Source of the DNA: HGM04593 sp045589695
GTDB lineage: Bacteria > Bacteroidota > Bacteroidia > Bacteroidales > Bacteroidaceae
Length of the DNA: 64,000 nucleotides
NCBI GenBank assembly: GCA_045589695.1
Contig: JAZNPP010000067.1
Location: forward strand, 44,694 to 108,693
Direction: 5' to 3'
This document shows, in pieces, positions 17,493 to 26,348 of the stretch (the stretch's first letter is position 1; the number at the start of each line of letters is the position of its first letter). The notes below the pieces were generated by a model that was not told where the DNA came from, made no database searches, and was given only the letters and a program-made list of their open reading frames with translations. Made by a program: the position numbers and the translations under genes.

Positions 17493-17726
17493 ATGAGATT
17501 TCTTAAGAATCCCAACATAACAGTCGCAGTACTTGCGATATATACAGCAATAATGTATATATACCTGTTCCCCAAGAACAACGAAATGTCAAACACCGAA
17601 AAATGGGTAACTATCGCCGTGTCGTGCGGCATCCTTGTCCTGTTATGGGTACTGCTCCGACGCCGGAAAAAGCTGAGCGAGGAGCGTGAAAGCGAAATGA
17701 ACAGAAATAAAGAGTCAAAGGAGTAG
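17493..17726 (+). CDS. Small two-helix membrane protein
   Basis: Predicted 77-residue protein. Residues about 8-27 (ITVAVLAIYTAIMYIYLF) and 40-57 (TIAVSCGILVLLWVLL) are hydrophobic, separated by a polar loop, and the C-terminus is strongly charged (RRRKKLSEERESEM). This is a hairpin topology with both ends probably cytoplasmic. No function is recognised. Its last 12 bp overlap the 3' end of birA on the other strand. Coding bias agrees with its neighbours, so I take it as real. Confidence 0.6.
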   Translation: MRFLKNPNITVAVLAIYTAIMYIYLFPKNNEMSNTEKWVTIAVSCGILVLLWVLLRRRKKLSEERESEMNRNKESKE

Positions 17727-18467
17727 CTCAACCTCCTTGAACCCATAGCTGCGGAGCGTTCCCTGAGCATCTCTCAGGCACAGCCTGCCGCATGGCTCCA
17801 CATCCACCACGGTCGCCTCAAAAACCGAACTGCCGTCATTGTAGGTCATCGGGAGCATATACCCCATAAGACATTTCTTGTACTCATTGTCTATAGACGC
17901 CTTGCCGCCTCTCTCAAGAACTTCATAATAGAACAGAAAAAAATCGAGCAACTTGTCACGGACTTCATCTACCGCGTAGCAGCCGCCTCCAATCATCGCC
18001 ATAGAGACCGGGGTGCGTTCCATTGCAGGGAAAGAGGACTGATTGACATTAAGCCCTACCCCTATCACAGCCTTTTCGACAGTTCCCGACATACAGTCAA
18101 GCTCAACAAGCACACCTGCGAGCTTCCTTTTGCCGACATATATATCGTTCGGCCATTTTATTTCGGCATGCAGCCCGTATTGCTCCATTGTACGCAACAG
18201 AGCCAACGATATTACCTGAGAAAGCAGGAATTGCTCCTTGACATCGAACCCGCAAGGCTTTACAAGAATAGAGATAAGGAGATTGCTTCCGGCTTCGGAG
18301 AACCACACATTGCCCCGCTGCCCCCTGCCCGATGTCTGCTTAAGGGCAGAGACAGCCACGACCTTAGCCGTGCCGGCTTCATTCCACAGCGAAGCGGCCT
18401 CATCACGGACATAACGGTTGGTGGAGTCAATGCTGTCAAGAGTCTTTACAAAGACATTAGAGCCCAT
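17715..18467 (-). CDS. birA: Biotin--[acetyl-CoA-carboxylase] ligase
   Basis: Attaches biotin to the biotin carboxyl carrier protein through biotinyl-AMP. At 250 residues it has the catalytic and C-terminal domains only; the N-terminal helix-turn-helix of E. coli BirA is missing, so it should not be a repressor. The biotin/ATP site motif TSGRGQRGNVWFSE and the IKWPNDIYVGKRKLAGVLVE stretch (with the catalytic Lys) are clear, as is GVGLNVNQ. Its ATG overlaps the end of the yjbR-like gene by 11 bp, so birA is translated with yraN and yjbR. It overlaps the convergent small membrane gene by 12 bp. Confidence 0.95.
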   Translation of the reverse strand: MGSNVFVKTLDSIDSTNRYVRDEAASLWNEAGTAKVVAVSALKQTSGRGQRGNVWFSEAGSNLLISILVKPCGFDVKEQFLLSQVISLALLRTMEQYGLHAEIKWPNDIYVGKRKLAGVLVELDCMSGTVEKAVIGVGLNVNQSSFPAMERTPVSMAMIGGGCYAVDEVRDKLLDFFLFYYEVLERGGKASIDNEYKKCLMGYMLPMTYNDGSSVFEATVVDVEPCGRLCLRDAQGTLRSYGFKEVELLL

Positions 18468-18804
18468 AAATGCAACGGATTTTCTTTGGCAATTTCTTCA
18501 GCACCTCTTCGTAGGAGTGATCTATCAGCGAATAGAACAGTCCGTCGTCAAGAGCGGCTATGTCCAGCTGATTCCAATAGCGTTTGTTCATGTGCCATGC
18601 AGGAAGAATCTGCGGATACTTGTCGCGCAGCTCTATCGCATAGTCGGCATCGCACTTCACGCAGAACCACTTGACATTCTCAAGGTCCACTATTGCAAAT
18701 ATCTTGTTCTCGACTCTGAAAGCGAGAGTCGTTTCGTCGAAAGGGAAATCCTCGGTAGCGTTTCTCTTCCCGAGACAATACAAACGCGCGTCTTCGATAT
18801 TCAT
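18457..18804 (-). CDS. MmcQ/YjbR family protein
   Basis: Protein of 115 residues, the usual length of this family of CyaY-like, possibly DNA-binding proteins. Family features are the N-terminal LGKRNATEDFPFDETTLAFRV, the KIFAIVDLE strand and WHMNKRYWNQLDI, ending DHSYEEVLKKLPKK. The biological role is unclear in all organisms. It lies between yraN (9-bp gap) and birA (11-bp overlap) in one operon. Confidence 0.88.
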   Translation of the reverse strand: MNIEDARLYCLGKRNATEDFPFDETTLAFRVENKIFAIVDLENVKWFCVKCDADYAIELRDKYPQILPAWHMNKRYWNQLDIAALDDGLFYSLIDHSYEEVLKKLPKKIRCIYGL

Positions 18805-18813
18805 AACACCAAA

Positions 18814-19176
18814 CTACCAGTTAGGATAAAAAGCGTCTCTTATATGTTCAATCTTGTACGGCTCGCTCTCGCCTATCACCGTAACGACGTCAAAGCGTAC
18901 TGGGGAGTCTATTCCGTAACGCATCACATACGATTCGGCAGCGGCAAGAAGCCGTCTGATTTTCTTTTCTGTCACTGCGTCGGCAGCGTCACCGTACCGT
19001 TCGTTGCTGCGGCTCTTGACCTCGACAAAGACAAGAGTATCACGTTCACGGGCTATCAAGTCAATTTCCTTATGCCCCGAACGCCAATTATAATGCAGAA
19101 CGGCAAACCCTTTATCAAGCAAATAACGGGAGGCCAGCATTTCGCCTTTATTGCCGAGCAAATTATGTTCCGCCAT
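18814..19176 (-). CDS. yraN: YraN family endonuclease-like protein (UPF0102)
   Basis: Protein of 120 residues of the UPF0102 family with a restriction-endonuclease-like fold. The active-site pattern is visible: GNKGEMLASRYLL, then HKEIDLIARE with the metal-binding Asp, then VFVEVKSRS with the E-x-K pair. Its role is uncertain, with links to DNA recombination or repair suggested for homologues. It is the first gene of the yraN-yjbR-birA operon. An RHH-like gene diverges upstream. Confidence 0.92.
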   Translation of the reverse strand: MAEHNLLGNKGEMLASRYLLDKGFAVLHYNWRSGHKEIDLIARERDTLVFVEVKSRSNERYGDAADAVTEKKIRRLLAAAESYVMRYGIDSPVRFDVVTVIGESEPYKIEHIRDAFYPNW

Positions 19177-19300
19177 ACAAAATATCCTGTTTCACTCAGC
19201 GAAGATAATACATGCGGCATGCAAAAGCAAATGAAAAACTTGCAATTCCTTTAAAGATAGACTATTTTTGCATTAGTCAAAACAGACAAGCATAGCTCAA

Positions 19301-19540
19301 ATGAGTATAAGAAAGACAAAAAAGCCCAAAGCTACTACGGCCCGCACACAGCCGGTACGCCATTCACGCATTGTATGCCTCGTAAGCGACGAAGAGATGA
19401 GAATCATCGACGACTACCTGAAAAAATACCGCATAACCAACAAGAGCAACTGGATGCGCGAAACCTTGCTGTCGTTCATATACAAGAACCTTGACGAGGA
19501 TTATCCCACTCTTTTTGGAGAACATGACATGCGACGCTGA
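19301..19540 (+). CDS. Small ribbon-helix-helix-like protein
   Basis: Protein of 79 residues. A Lys/Arg-rich, probably disordered start (MSIRKTKKPKATTART) is followed by a strand (HSRIVCLVS) and two helices (DEEMRIIDDYLKKYRI, NKSNWMRETLLSFIYKN). This is the layout of ribbon-helix-helix DNA-binding proteins, with NKSNWMRE in the place of the second helix. It ends EDYPTLFGEHDMRR. No close characterised relative is known to me. It ends 4 bp before the tadA ATG and is likely co-transcribed; it could act as a small regulator or antitoxin-like protein, but no toxin gene is adjacent. Confidence 0.65.
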   Translation: MSIRKTKKPKATTARTQPVRHSRIVCLVSDEEMRIIDDYLKKYRITNKSNWMRETLLSFIYKNLDEDYPTLFGEHDMRR

Positions 19541-19544
19541 GCCT

Positions 19545-19976
19545 ATGAATGATACCGACTACATGAAACAGGCACTCATTGAGGCGAAGAAAGCATATTC
19601 CGAAGACGAAGTGCCTATAGGAGCTATCGTAGTGTGCAAAGGACGTATCATAGCACGTGCCCATAACCTTACAGAGATGCTCAACGACGTTACCGCGCAT
19701 GCCGAAATGCAGGCGATAACGGCGGCGGCAACTGCTGTAGGCGGAAAATACCTTAACGACTGCACGCTTTACGTAACGGTCGAACCATGCCCTATGTGCG
19801 CAGGAGCGATAGCATGGTCACAATTAGGGAAACTCGTTTACGGAGCTGCCGATGAAAAGAGAGGTTACAGAAGATACGCGCCCGATGTACTTCACCCCAA
19901 AACCGAGGTCATAGCAGGAGTCTGTGCCGAAGAGGCTACAGAACTGATGAAGAGTTTTTTTAACAGCAAACGCTGA
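19545..19976 (+). CDS. tadA: tRNA-specific adenosine deaminase TadA / nucleoside deaminase
   Basis: Zinc-dependent deaminase expected to convert A34 to inosine in tRNA-Arg(ACG). From the ATG at 19545 it has 143 residues. The zinc and catalytic residues are in TAHAEMQA (His and Glu) and EPCPMCAGA (two Cys). RAHNLTEMLNDVTAHAE is the TadA-type active-site approach rather than the cytidine-deaminase type. In-frame starts at 19524 (ATG) and 19491 (TTG) would overlap the preceding gene and extend past family length. Guanine deaminase activity is a less likely alternative. Confidence 0.9.
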   Translation: MNDTDYMKQALIEAKKAYSEDEVPIGAIVVCKGRIIARAHNLTEMLNDVTAHAEMQAITAAATAVGGKYLNDCTLYVTVEPCPMCAGAIAWSQLGKLVYGAADEKRGYRRYAPDVLHPKTEVIAGVCAEEATELMKSFFNSKR

Positions 19977-19981
19977 AAGCG

Positions 19982-20245
19982 TTACTTTATCTCCTCAAAA
20001 TCGACATATTCACCTTCGTCATCATCGAACACCTTCTTACGGTGTTCATTTTTTTTATTCGTATTAGCAGACCGGAGGTTGTCGCCCGTATCTTGCCAGC
20101 CCTGTTCTTTTCTTTGCCCGCCGTGATGTTTTCTTCTGAAACCGAGAATATAAAGCAGTTTGGAAAAGAACGAGAGTATTATCGCAGGCAAAATCAGCAT
20201 GAGCAGAAGACCTACAATGCAAATGAAAAATATATAAGATAACAT
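19982..20245 (-). CDS. DUF4834 small membrane protein
   Basis: Protein of 87 residues from a Bacteroidetes-only family. One strong transmembrane helix spans residues about 3-30 (FFICIVGLLLMLILPAIIL). A basic stretch (LGFRRKHHGGQRKEQ) and an acidic tail (FDDDEGEYVDFEEIK) follow. The conserved tail motif EYVDFEEIK suggests a protein contact site. It is last in a psd-pssA-DUF4834 series on the minus strand, 72 bp after pssA, so a link to the membrane is plausible but unproven. Confidence 0.8.
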   Translation of the reverse strand: MLSYIFFICIVGLLLMLILPAIILSFFSKLLYILGFRRKHHGGQRKEQGWQDTGDNLRSANTNKKNEHRKKVFDDDEGEYVDFEEIK

Positions 20246-20317
20246 AGGCAGGAATTTAAATTAGATACTGCAGGCTTTGCTTACAACATAAACAGAGCCG
20301 GAATGTTCAGGAACGGT

Positions 20318-21031
20318 TTACCGATTCTTTGAACTTTTGACAAAAAGAGCTATCGAAAGCAACAGGTACCACGATATAATGGCAACCGGGGCCAAGAAAC
20401 CGAGAGCCAGCATCGGCAACGAAACAAGAATGAATATATACCTTATCCTGTTGTTTCTCCAGCTCAAATCCTTGAACTTTAAAGAGAACATAGGTATCTC
20501 TGAAACAAGAAAGAACGAGAAGAGACAGATAAGTCCCAGCATGACAAGCCATGCGAATCCGGAATTTGATATCCAGCCGCCGGCGCCCGTTATCAACGAT
20601 GACCAGAAGAGAGCGTTGGCAGGCGTCGGAAGACCTATGAAGGTGTTAGTCTGACGCTTGTCCACATTGAACTTGGCAAGCCTGCATGCCGAGAATACGG
20701 CAATAGCGAATGCGGCATAAGGGATAATTCCGGATAACGTACCCAGACAGGACGGATATACAATCACATTCTGCATGTAGCAGAAGACTATTGTCGCAGG
20801 AGCGAAACCGAATGTGACATCGTCGGCAAGAGAGTCCATCTGAACTCCTAACGGAGAAGACACGTGCAGGAGACGCGCCGTCATGCCGTCGAAGAAATCA
20901 AACACAGCGCCAAGCACTATAAAAAGCATAGCGAGGTCAAAAGCGCCTTTGAATGCCATCACACAAGCGATACACCCTGAAAAGAGATTACAGCATGTTA
21001 CCGCATTCGGGATATGCCTTTTTATTGACAT
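20318..21031 (-). CDS. pssA: CDP-diacylglycerol--serine O-phosphatidyltransferase
   Basis: Integral membrane enzyme joining CDP-diacylglycerol and serine to form phosphatidylserine, the precursor of phosphatidylethanolamine. The CDP-alcohol phosphotransferase signature is visible as FFDGMTARLL followed by GVQMDSLADD, with the catalytic Asp residues. The 237-residue protein has about seven hydrophobic segments. It starts 4 bp after the psd stop, so the two consecutive pathway steps are co-transcribed and probably co-translated. Confidence 0.96.
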   Translation of the reverse strand: MSIKRHIPNAVTCCNLFSGCIACVMAFKGAFDLAMLFIVLGAVFDFFDGMTARLLHVSSPLGVQMDSLADDVTFGFAPATIVFCYMQNVIVYPSCLGTLSGIIPYAAFAIAVFSACRLAKFNVDKRQTNTFIGLPTPANALFWSSLITGAGGWISNSGFAWLVMLGLICLFSFFLVSEIPMFSLKFKDLSWRNNRIRYIFILVSLPMLALGFLAPVAIISWYLLLSIALFVKSSKNR

Positions 21032-21035
21032 GATA

Positions 21036-21731
21036 TCAGATATTTGCTATAACAGTTTCGTTTCCGACCGTCTTTTGTTCAAGTTCGACCTTTATGTCAG
21101 CGTCAAGCGGCAGGTAAAGGTCTACACGAGAACCGAATTTTATGAATCCTAAGTGCTGGTCTATAAAGCACTCTTCGCCGGCTGCGGCATAAGTGACTAT
21201 GCGGCGTGCCATAGCGCCGGCTATCTGACGCACAAGAATCTCGCGGCCGTCTTCCATTTTAATGACAACGAGCGAACGTTCATTCTCGGTGCTTGCCTTC
21301 GGAAGCCATGCACGATGGAATTTACCTTTCTGATGTTCGGCCCTTGTAACCACGCCGTCTACCGGATACCAGTTGGCATGCACGTTCATAGGGCTCATGA
21401 ATATTGAAATTTGCATTCTCTCGTCCTTGAAGTGATCGGGCTCAAAGACCTTTTCTATCACCACGACCTTTCCGTCGGCGGGCGCCACCACAACACCTTC
21501 AATATCCCCGGGAAATATTCTCTTGGGACTTCTGAAAAAATTCACAATCAACAGATAAGTCACTATCGAAGCAAGCCCGACAAAAAAGTTCAACAGAATG
21601 AATGATGGCAAAAAATACCAAAAGATGAAATTTAGCAGAGCGAATATCAGGAACGAAACTACAAGGATTTCTGTACCTTCTCTATGAATTCTGTAATCCT
21701 TAAGCTTTCGTATTCTCTTAAACTTTTTCAT
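21036..21731 (-). CDS. psd: Phosphatidylserine decarboxylase proenzyme
   Basis: Decarboxylates phosphatidylserine to phosphatidylethanolamine. The 231-residue protein is the short (Psd-B or archaeal-like) type. It cleaves itself at a Gly-Ser in GFIKFGSRVDLYLP to form the pyruvoyl group. Two N-terminal membrane segments (about 22-65) anchor it. VVVAPADGKVVVIE and FMSPMNVHANWYPVDG are conserved family stretches. It is the first gene of the psd-pssA-DUF4834 series, diverging from dnaE. Confidence 0.96.
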   Translation of the reverse strand: MKKFKRIRKLKDYRIHREGTEILVVSFLIFALLNFIFWYFLPSFILLNFFVGLASIVTYLLIVNFFRSPKRIFPGDIEGVVVAPADGKVVVIEKVFEPDHFKDERMQISIFMSPMNVHANWYPVDGVVTRAEHQKGKFHRAWLPKASTENERSLVVIKMEDGREILVRQIAGAMARRIVTYAAAGEECFIDQHLGFIKFGSRVDLYLPLDADIKVELEQKTVGNETVIANI

Positions 21732-21755
21732 GCCGAACTTTTATTTGTTATTTCA

Positions 21756-21785
21756 CAAAAGTAATAATAAAATATTAAACAACAA
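21756..21785 (-). promoter_or_regulatory. Bacteroidetes-type promoter of psd
   Basis: On the minus strand, TTG (21783-21785) and TACTTTTG (21756-21763) are 19 nt apart, matching the -33/-7 pattern. This lies 25 bp upstream of the psd ATG. Confidence 0.55.
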
Positions 21786-21975
21786 TAAAATTGGTAAAAA
21801 AAGACAAACATGCCTGATGCCCCAAAACGAAGATTTTTACGCCAAACGGCACTATTTCATTATAAAACAAAAGAAAAGAGTATATAATAGTTAATGTTAA
21901 TAACTTTTCTTATAAAAAGCCGAATTAAATGAGCAAAAGATATTATCTTTAACAACAAATTAAGTTTATTAGCTC

Positions 21976-24900
21976 ATGCAAGATTTCGTCCACCTGCACG
22001 TTCACTCGCAATACTCGATACTCGACGGACAAGCCTCTATCAAGAAGCTTGTCGATAAGGCCATTGCTGACAACATGAAGGGAATCGCCTTGACCGACCA
22101 TGGTAACATGATGGGAATCAAAGAGTTCTTTAATTATGTCAGCAAAATAAACAAGGACAAAGAGGACAGCGAGAAGTTCAAGCCTATCATAGGCTGCGAG
22201 GTTTACGTGGCAGAGCGTCGTCTTTTCAACAAAGAACTGAAAGAGGACATGCGTGGACACCACCTTATACTGCTCGCGAAGAACGAGAAGGGTTACCACA
22301 ACCTCGTAAAGATTGTATCTAAGGCATGGAGCGAGGGCTACTACTACAACCCGCGTACAGACAAAGTCGAGATTGAGAAATACCACGAGGGCATTATCTG
22401 CTGTTCGGCTTGTCTCGGAGGCGAAATACCGCAACTCATAAAGAGCGGAAACCTTGAAAAGGCCGAAGAGACTGTCATGTGGTTCAAGAAGGTGTTCGGC
22501 GACGACTACTACCTTGAACTGCAGATACACAAAGCGACCGTAGAGCACGCCAACCACGAAGTATACCCTATACAGGTCGAGGTGAACGGACATATAATTG
22601 AACTTGCGAAAAAATGCGGCGTTAAGCTGATATGCTCCAACGACGTCCATTTTGTCGATGAAGAGAACGCAGAGGCGCACGACCGCCTTATATGCCTGAG
22701 TACGGGAAAAGATCTTGACGATCCCAACCGTATGCTCTACTCAAAGCAGGAGTGGATGAAGACGAAGGCAGAGATGTGGGAGATATTCAGCGACATTCCC
22801 GAGGCTATGGCCAACACCGTAGAGATTTGCGACAAGGTGGAATTCTACTCGATAGACAATGCGCCTATCATGCCAAACTTCGCGATACCCGAAGAGTTCG
22901 GCACCGAAGAGGGCTATCGGCAGACCATCACGCACGAGGAACTGTTCAACGAGTTCACCCGTGACGAGAAGGGCAATGTCGTGATGTCGCAGGAGGAGGC
23001 CGAAAAGAAGATAAAGAAACTTGGCGGCTACGACAAACTGTACCGAATAAAATTAGAGGGCGATTACCTGAGAAAGCTCACATACGACGGAGCCAAGAAG
23101 TGCTACAAAGAACCCTTCTCGCAAGAGCTTATCGACCGAATAGACTTTGAGCTGCACATCATGAAGACTATGGGTTTCCCCGGCTACTTCCTCCTTGTGC
23201 AGGACTTTATACGCGCGGCACGCGAAGAGCTGAACGTTTCGGTAGGCCCCGGGCGCGGTTCCGCCGCAGGAAGCGTCGTTGCGTACGCATTGGGAATAAC
23301 CCGTGTGGACCCCATAAAGTATGACCTTCTGTTCGAGCGTTTCCTTAACCCCGACCGAATATCGCTACCCGATATCGACGTGGACTTCGACGACGACGGA
23401 CGAGGCCGTGTCCTCAACTGGGTAACGGAGAAATACGGACAAGAGAAGGTCGCTCACATCATCACGTACGGCACAATGGCGACCAAACTCGCCATAAAGG
23501 ATGTAGCTCGAGTGCAGAAAGTGCCGCTCGACGTATCGAACAAGCTGTGCAAGGCTATCCCCGACCGCCTGCCCGACGGGCTCAAGATGAACCTGCAGAA
23601 CGCGATATCCGCAGTACCGGAACTAAGAGAGGCCGAGGCTTCGCCCGACCCGTTGCTGCGTGACACCATAAAGTACGCGAAGATGCTCGAAGGCAACGTT
23701 CGCAACACCGGCGTTCACGCCTGCGGCACAATCATCTGCAGAGACGACATTACCGACCACGTGCCCATAAGCATCGCCGAAGACAAGGAGACAGGCGAGA
23801 AGATGCTCGTGACACAATACGAAGGAAGCGTCATCGAAGAGACCGGACTCATCAAAATGGACTTCCTGGGGCTTAAGACCCTGTCTGTAATAAAAGAGGC
23901 GATAGAAAATATACGCCAGAGCCTTAAGATTGATGTAGACATTGATTCAATTCCCATTGACGACCCCAAGACATACGAACTATACTGCAACGGCAACACT
24001 ATAGGCACATTCCAGTTCGAGTCGCCAGGCATGCAGAAGTACCTGCGCGAGTTGCAGCCCAGCACATTCGAGGACCTCATCGCCATGAACGCCCTCTACC
24101 GCCCGGGTCCGATGGATTATATCCCCGACTTCATCCAACGCAAGCACAACCCCTCGCTCGTTCAGTACGACATTCCTTGCATGGAGAAGTACTTGAAGGA
24201 CACATACGGCATTACTGTGTACCAGGAGCAGGTGATGTTGCTGTCACGTCTGCTTGCCGACTTCACCCGAGGCGAGAGCGACACGTTGCGCAAGGCTATG
24301 GGTAAGAAGCTCAAGGCAAAACTCGACGAGTTGAAGCCCAAGTTCATCAACGGCGGAAAGAAGAACGGCCACGACGAGAAAACTCTCGAAAAGATATGGG
24401 CCGACTGGGAGAAGTTCGCATCATACGCATTCAACAAGTCACACGCCACATGCTATTCATGGGTCGCATACCAGACAGCGTATCTTAAGGCCAACTACCC
24501 GCCGCAGTACATGGCAGGCGCCATGAGCCGCAATCTTGACAAGATAACCGAAATCACCAAGCTGATGCAGGAGTGCAAGAGCATGGGCATAAACGTGCTT
24601 GGCCCCGACGTGAACGAGTCGCGCCGCAAGTTCAGCGTAAACAAGAACGGCGATGTACGCTTCGGACTCTGCGCCGTAAAGGGCGTGGGCGAGAACGCCG
24701 TACAATGCATCATTGACGAGCGTGAGGCCAACGGCCCGTTCAAGAGCATATTCGACTTTGTCGAGCGGGTTAGCCTCACGGCGTGCAACCGCAAGAACCT
24801 CGAATGCCTTGCTTTCGCCGGAGCGTTCGACGAACTGCCGGGCGGCATAACACGTGAGCAGTACGCCAACACCAACAGCAAAGGAGAGCAGTTCCTCGAA

Positions 24901-25671
24901 GCGCTTATAAGGTACGGTAACCTCTACCAGACCGACAAGGCAAGCGCTACCAACACCCTGTTCGGCGACACAGAGATGGCAGAGATACCGAAGCCAGAGA
25001 TACCCGAAGGCGGCAACTGGAGTACGTTAGAGAAGCTCAACCGCGAGCGTGAGCTTGTCGGCATATATCTTTCGGCTCACCCGCTCGACGACTACTCGAT
25101 AATACTGAACGAGTTCTGCAACACCAAGGCTGCAGAGATTGAGGACATGCAGAAGCTTGCAGGTCGCAAGATAACGTTCGGCGGCGTAGTAAGCGACCCG
25201 CCACGTACAGGCTTCACAAAGAAAGGCAGCCCCTATGGAGTAGCTAAGGTCGAAGATTTCTCAGGTACGGCAGAGCTGTTTTTCTTCGGTGACGAATGGA
25301 TGAAGTGGCAAAACTACTTTATCCCCGGGAACTTCCTTTATATAAAGGGCAGTTGCCAGCCTCGCCGCTGGGACCAGACCAAGTTCGATTTTTCGGTAAC
25401 CAGCATAGAACTTATGACCGAGATAAAGCAGGACCTTGTCAAGAGCCTTACAATATCGTTCGATGTAATGTCATTGACCGACGACGTATACAGCACCATC
25501 GTCGATTATGCCGAGAAGCACCCCGGCAACTGCAAGCTCATATTCAAGATAAAGGACTACGAGCATGAGTTCACGCTTGAGCTGGCATCCAAGAGCCACG
25601 ACATAGAAGCGACGCAAGAGCTCATAGACTACATAAAGAGTATAGATAATATTGAGTATAAATTTAACTAA
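21976..25671 (+). CDS. dnaE: DNA polymerase III alpha subunit
   Basis: Main replicative polymerase. The protein has 1231 residues. The N-terminal PHP domain starts FVHLHVHSQYSILDG and includes IALTDHGNMMG. The catalytic palm carries GPGRGSAAGS and the aspartates of PDIDVDFDDDGRG. The fingers region has ALYRPGPMDYIP and YGITVYQEQVM. A helix-hairpin-helix region and a C-terminal OB fold (ITFGGVVSDPPRT) complete it. It is about 70-100 residues longer than E. coli DnaE, which is normal for Bacteroidetes. The ATG at 21976 fits the family start. The 244 bp upstream are AT-rich and hold the divergent psd promoter. trxA follows 19 bp downstream. Confidence 0.98.
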   Translation: MQDFVHLHVHSQYSILDGQASIKKLVDKAIADNMKGIALTDHGNMMGIKEFFNYVSKINKDKEDSEKFKPIIGCEVYVAERRLFNKELKEDMRGHHLILLAKNEKGYHNLVKIVSKAWSEGYYYNPRTDKVEIEKYHEGIICCSACLGGEIPQLIKSGNLEKAEETVMWFKKVFGDDYYLELQIHKATVEHANHEVYPIQVEVNGHIIELAKKCGVKLICSNDVHFVDEENAEAHDRLICLSTGKDLDDPNRMLYSKQEWMKTKAEMWEIFSDIPEAMANTVEICDKVEFYSIDNAPIMPNFAIPEEFGTEEGYRQTITHEELFNEFTRDEKGNVVMSQEEAEKKIKKLGGYDKLYRIKLEGDYLRKLTYDGAKKCYKEPFSQELIDRIDFELHIMKTMGFPGYFLLVQDFIRAAREELNVSVGPGRGSAAGSVVAYALGITRVDPIKYDLLFERFLNPDRISLPDIDVDFDDDGRGRVLNWVTEKYGQEKVAHIITYGTMATKLAIKDVARVQKVPLDVSNKLCKAIPDRLPDGLKMNLQNAISAVPELREAEASPDPLLRDTIKYAKMLEGNVRNTGVHACGTIICRDDITDHVPISIAEDKETGEKMLVTQYEGSVIEETGLIKMDFLGLKTLSVIKEAIENIRQSLKIDVDIDSIPIDDPKTYELYCNGNTIGTFQFESPGMQKYLRELQPSTFEDLIAMNALYRPGPMDYIPDFIQRKHNPSLVQYDIPCMEKYLKDTYGITVYQEQVMLLSRLLADFTRGESDTLRKAMGKKLKAKLDELKPKFINGGKKNGHDEKTLEKIWADWEKFASYAFNKSHATCYSWVAYQTAYLKANYPPQYMAGAMSRNLDKITEITKLMQECKSMGINVLGPDVNESRRKFSVNKNGDVRFGLCAVKGVGENAVQCIIDEREANGPFKSIFDFVERVSLTACNRKNLECLAFAGAFDELPGGITREQYANTNSKGEQFLEALIRYGNLYQTDKASATNTLFGDTEMAEIPKPEIPEGGNWSTLEKLNRERELVGIYLSAHPLDDYSIILNEFCNTKAAEIEDMQKLAGRKITFGGVVSDPPRTGFTKKGSPYGVAKVEDFSGTAELFFFGDEWMKWQNYFIPGNFLYIKGSCQPRRWDQTKFDFSVTSIELMTEIKQDLVKSLTISFDVMSLTDDVYSTIVDYAEKHPGNCKLIFKIKDYEHEFTLELASKSHDIEATQELIDYIKSIDNIEYKFN

Positions 25672-25690
25672 CCATTAAAATGTTTTAATT

Positions 25691-26008
25691 ATGGCAACAA
25701 TTGTAACTAACGAGAACTCAAAGGAGTTCATGGCAACAGAATTACCTATCGTGTTGGATTTCAGCGCATCATGGTGCGGACCTTGCAAGCAGCTTGCTCC
25801 AATCATTGAAGAACTTTCACAAGAATACGAAGGCCGCATCGCAGTAGCGAAATGCGATATCGAGGAGGCCGACGAGCTTACGGCAGAGTACGGTATCCGT
25901 AACGTTCCTACTGTCATCTTCATCAAGAACGGCCAGATTGTAGACAAGTTCGTAGGCTCAAAGTCAAAGAGCGACGTTCAGGCAAAGTTTGAAGCACTGT
26001 TAGGATAA
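25691..26008 (+). CDS. trxA: Thioredoxin
   Basis: General cytoplasmic disulfide reductase. The protein has 105 residues with the redox motif W28-C29-G30-P31-C32, the buried Asp of VLDFSASW, and the cis-Pro in IRNVPTVIF. Length and motifs match classical thioredoxin. It is in a likely dnaE-trxA-acidic protein transcript, with gaps of 19 and 5 bp. Confidence 0.97.
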   Translation: MATIVTNENSKEFMATELPIVLDFSASWCGPCKQLAPIIEELSQEYEGRIAVAKCDIEEADELTAEYGIRNVPTVIFIKNGQIVDKFVGSKSKSDVQAKFEALLG

Positions 26009-26013
26009 TAGCT

Positions 26014-26328
26014 ATGCAGAACGACGAGTTCGGCATGGAAGACCTCGATGACGAGAAGACCATTGCCTACATTAGAGAAAGACTGCCTCAGGAGCTGAAA
26101 GAGAAGTACAGCGATGACGAGTTCTACTATTTCCTTGATACCATTTACGACTACTACGACAAGAGCGGTATCCTTGACAGCGACAGCGAGTATGTCGATA
26201 TCGACATCAACGAAATAGCGGAGTTCATAGCGAAAGAGGCCAAAAAGAACGGAATAGGAGAATTCGACCCCGAAGAGCTCTTCTTCGTTGTCGAAGGTGA
26301 ATTAGCATATAACGGTATCCTCGATTGA
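26014..26328 (+). CDS. Acidic conserved hypothetical protein after trxA
   Basis: Protein of 104 residues, extremely rich in Asp and Glu, with no signal peptide or membrane segment. Motifs that stand out are LDDEKTIAYIRERLP, DDEFYYFLDTIYDYYD, VDIDINEIAEFIAKEAK and EELFFVVEGELAY. It is probably an all-helical soluble protein. I do not recognise a function. It follows trxA by 5 bp, so it should be made with thioredoxin. Its last eight codons and its stop lie inside a long perfect hairpin, which is unusual. Confidence 0.75.
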   Translation: MQNDEFGMEDLDDEKTIAYIRERLPQELKEKYSDDEFYYFLDTIYDYYDKSGILDSDSEYVDIDINEIAEFIAKEAKKNGIGEFDPEELFFVVEGELAYNGILD

Positions 26329-26348
26329 GGATACCGTTATATGCTAAT
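26301..26348 (+). terminator. 22-bp perfect hairpin across the stop codon
   Basis: Positions 26301-26322 and 26327-26348 are perfect reverse complements around a 4-nt loop (GATT). The stop codon TGA occupies 26326-26328, so the left arm codes for the protein's C-terminus. No U-tract follows, so mRNA end protection or transcription termination without a U-tract are both possible. Confidence 0.65.
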
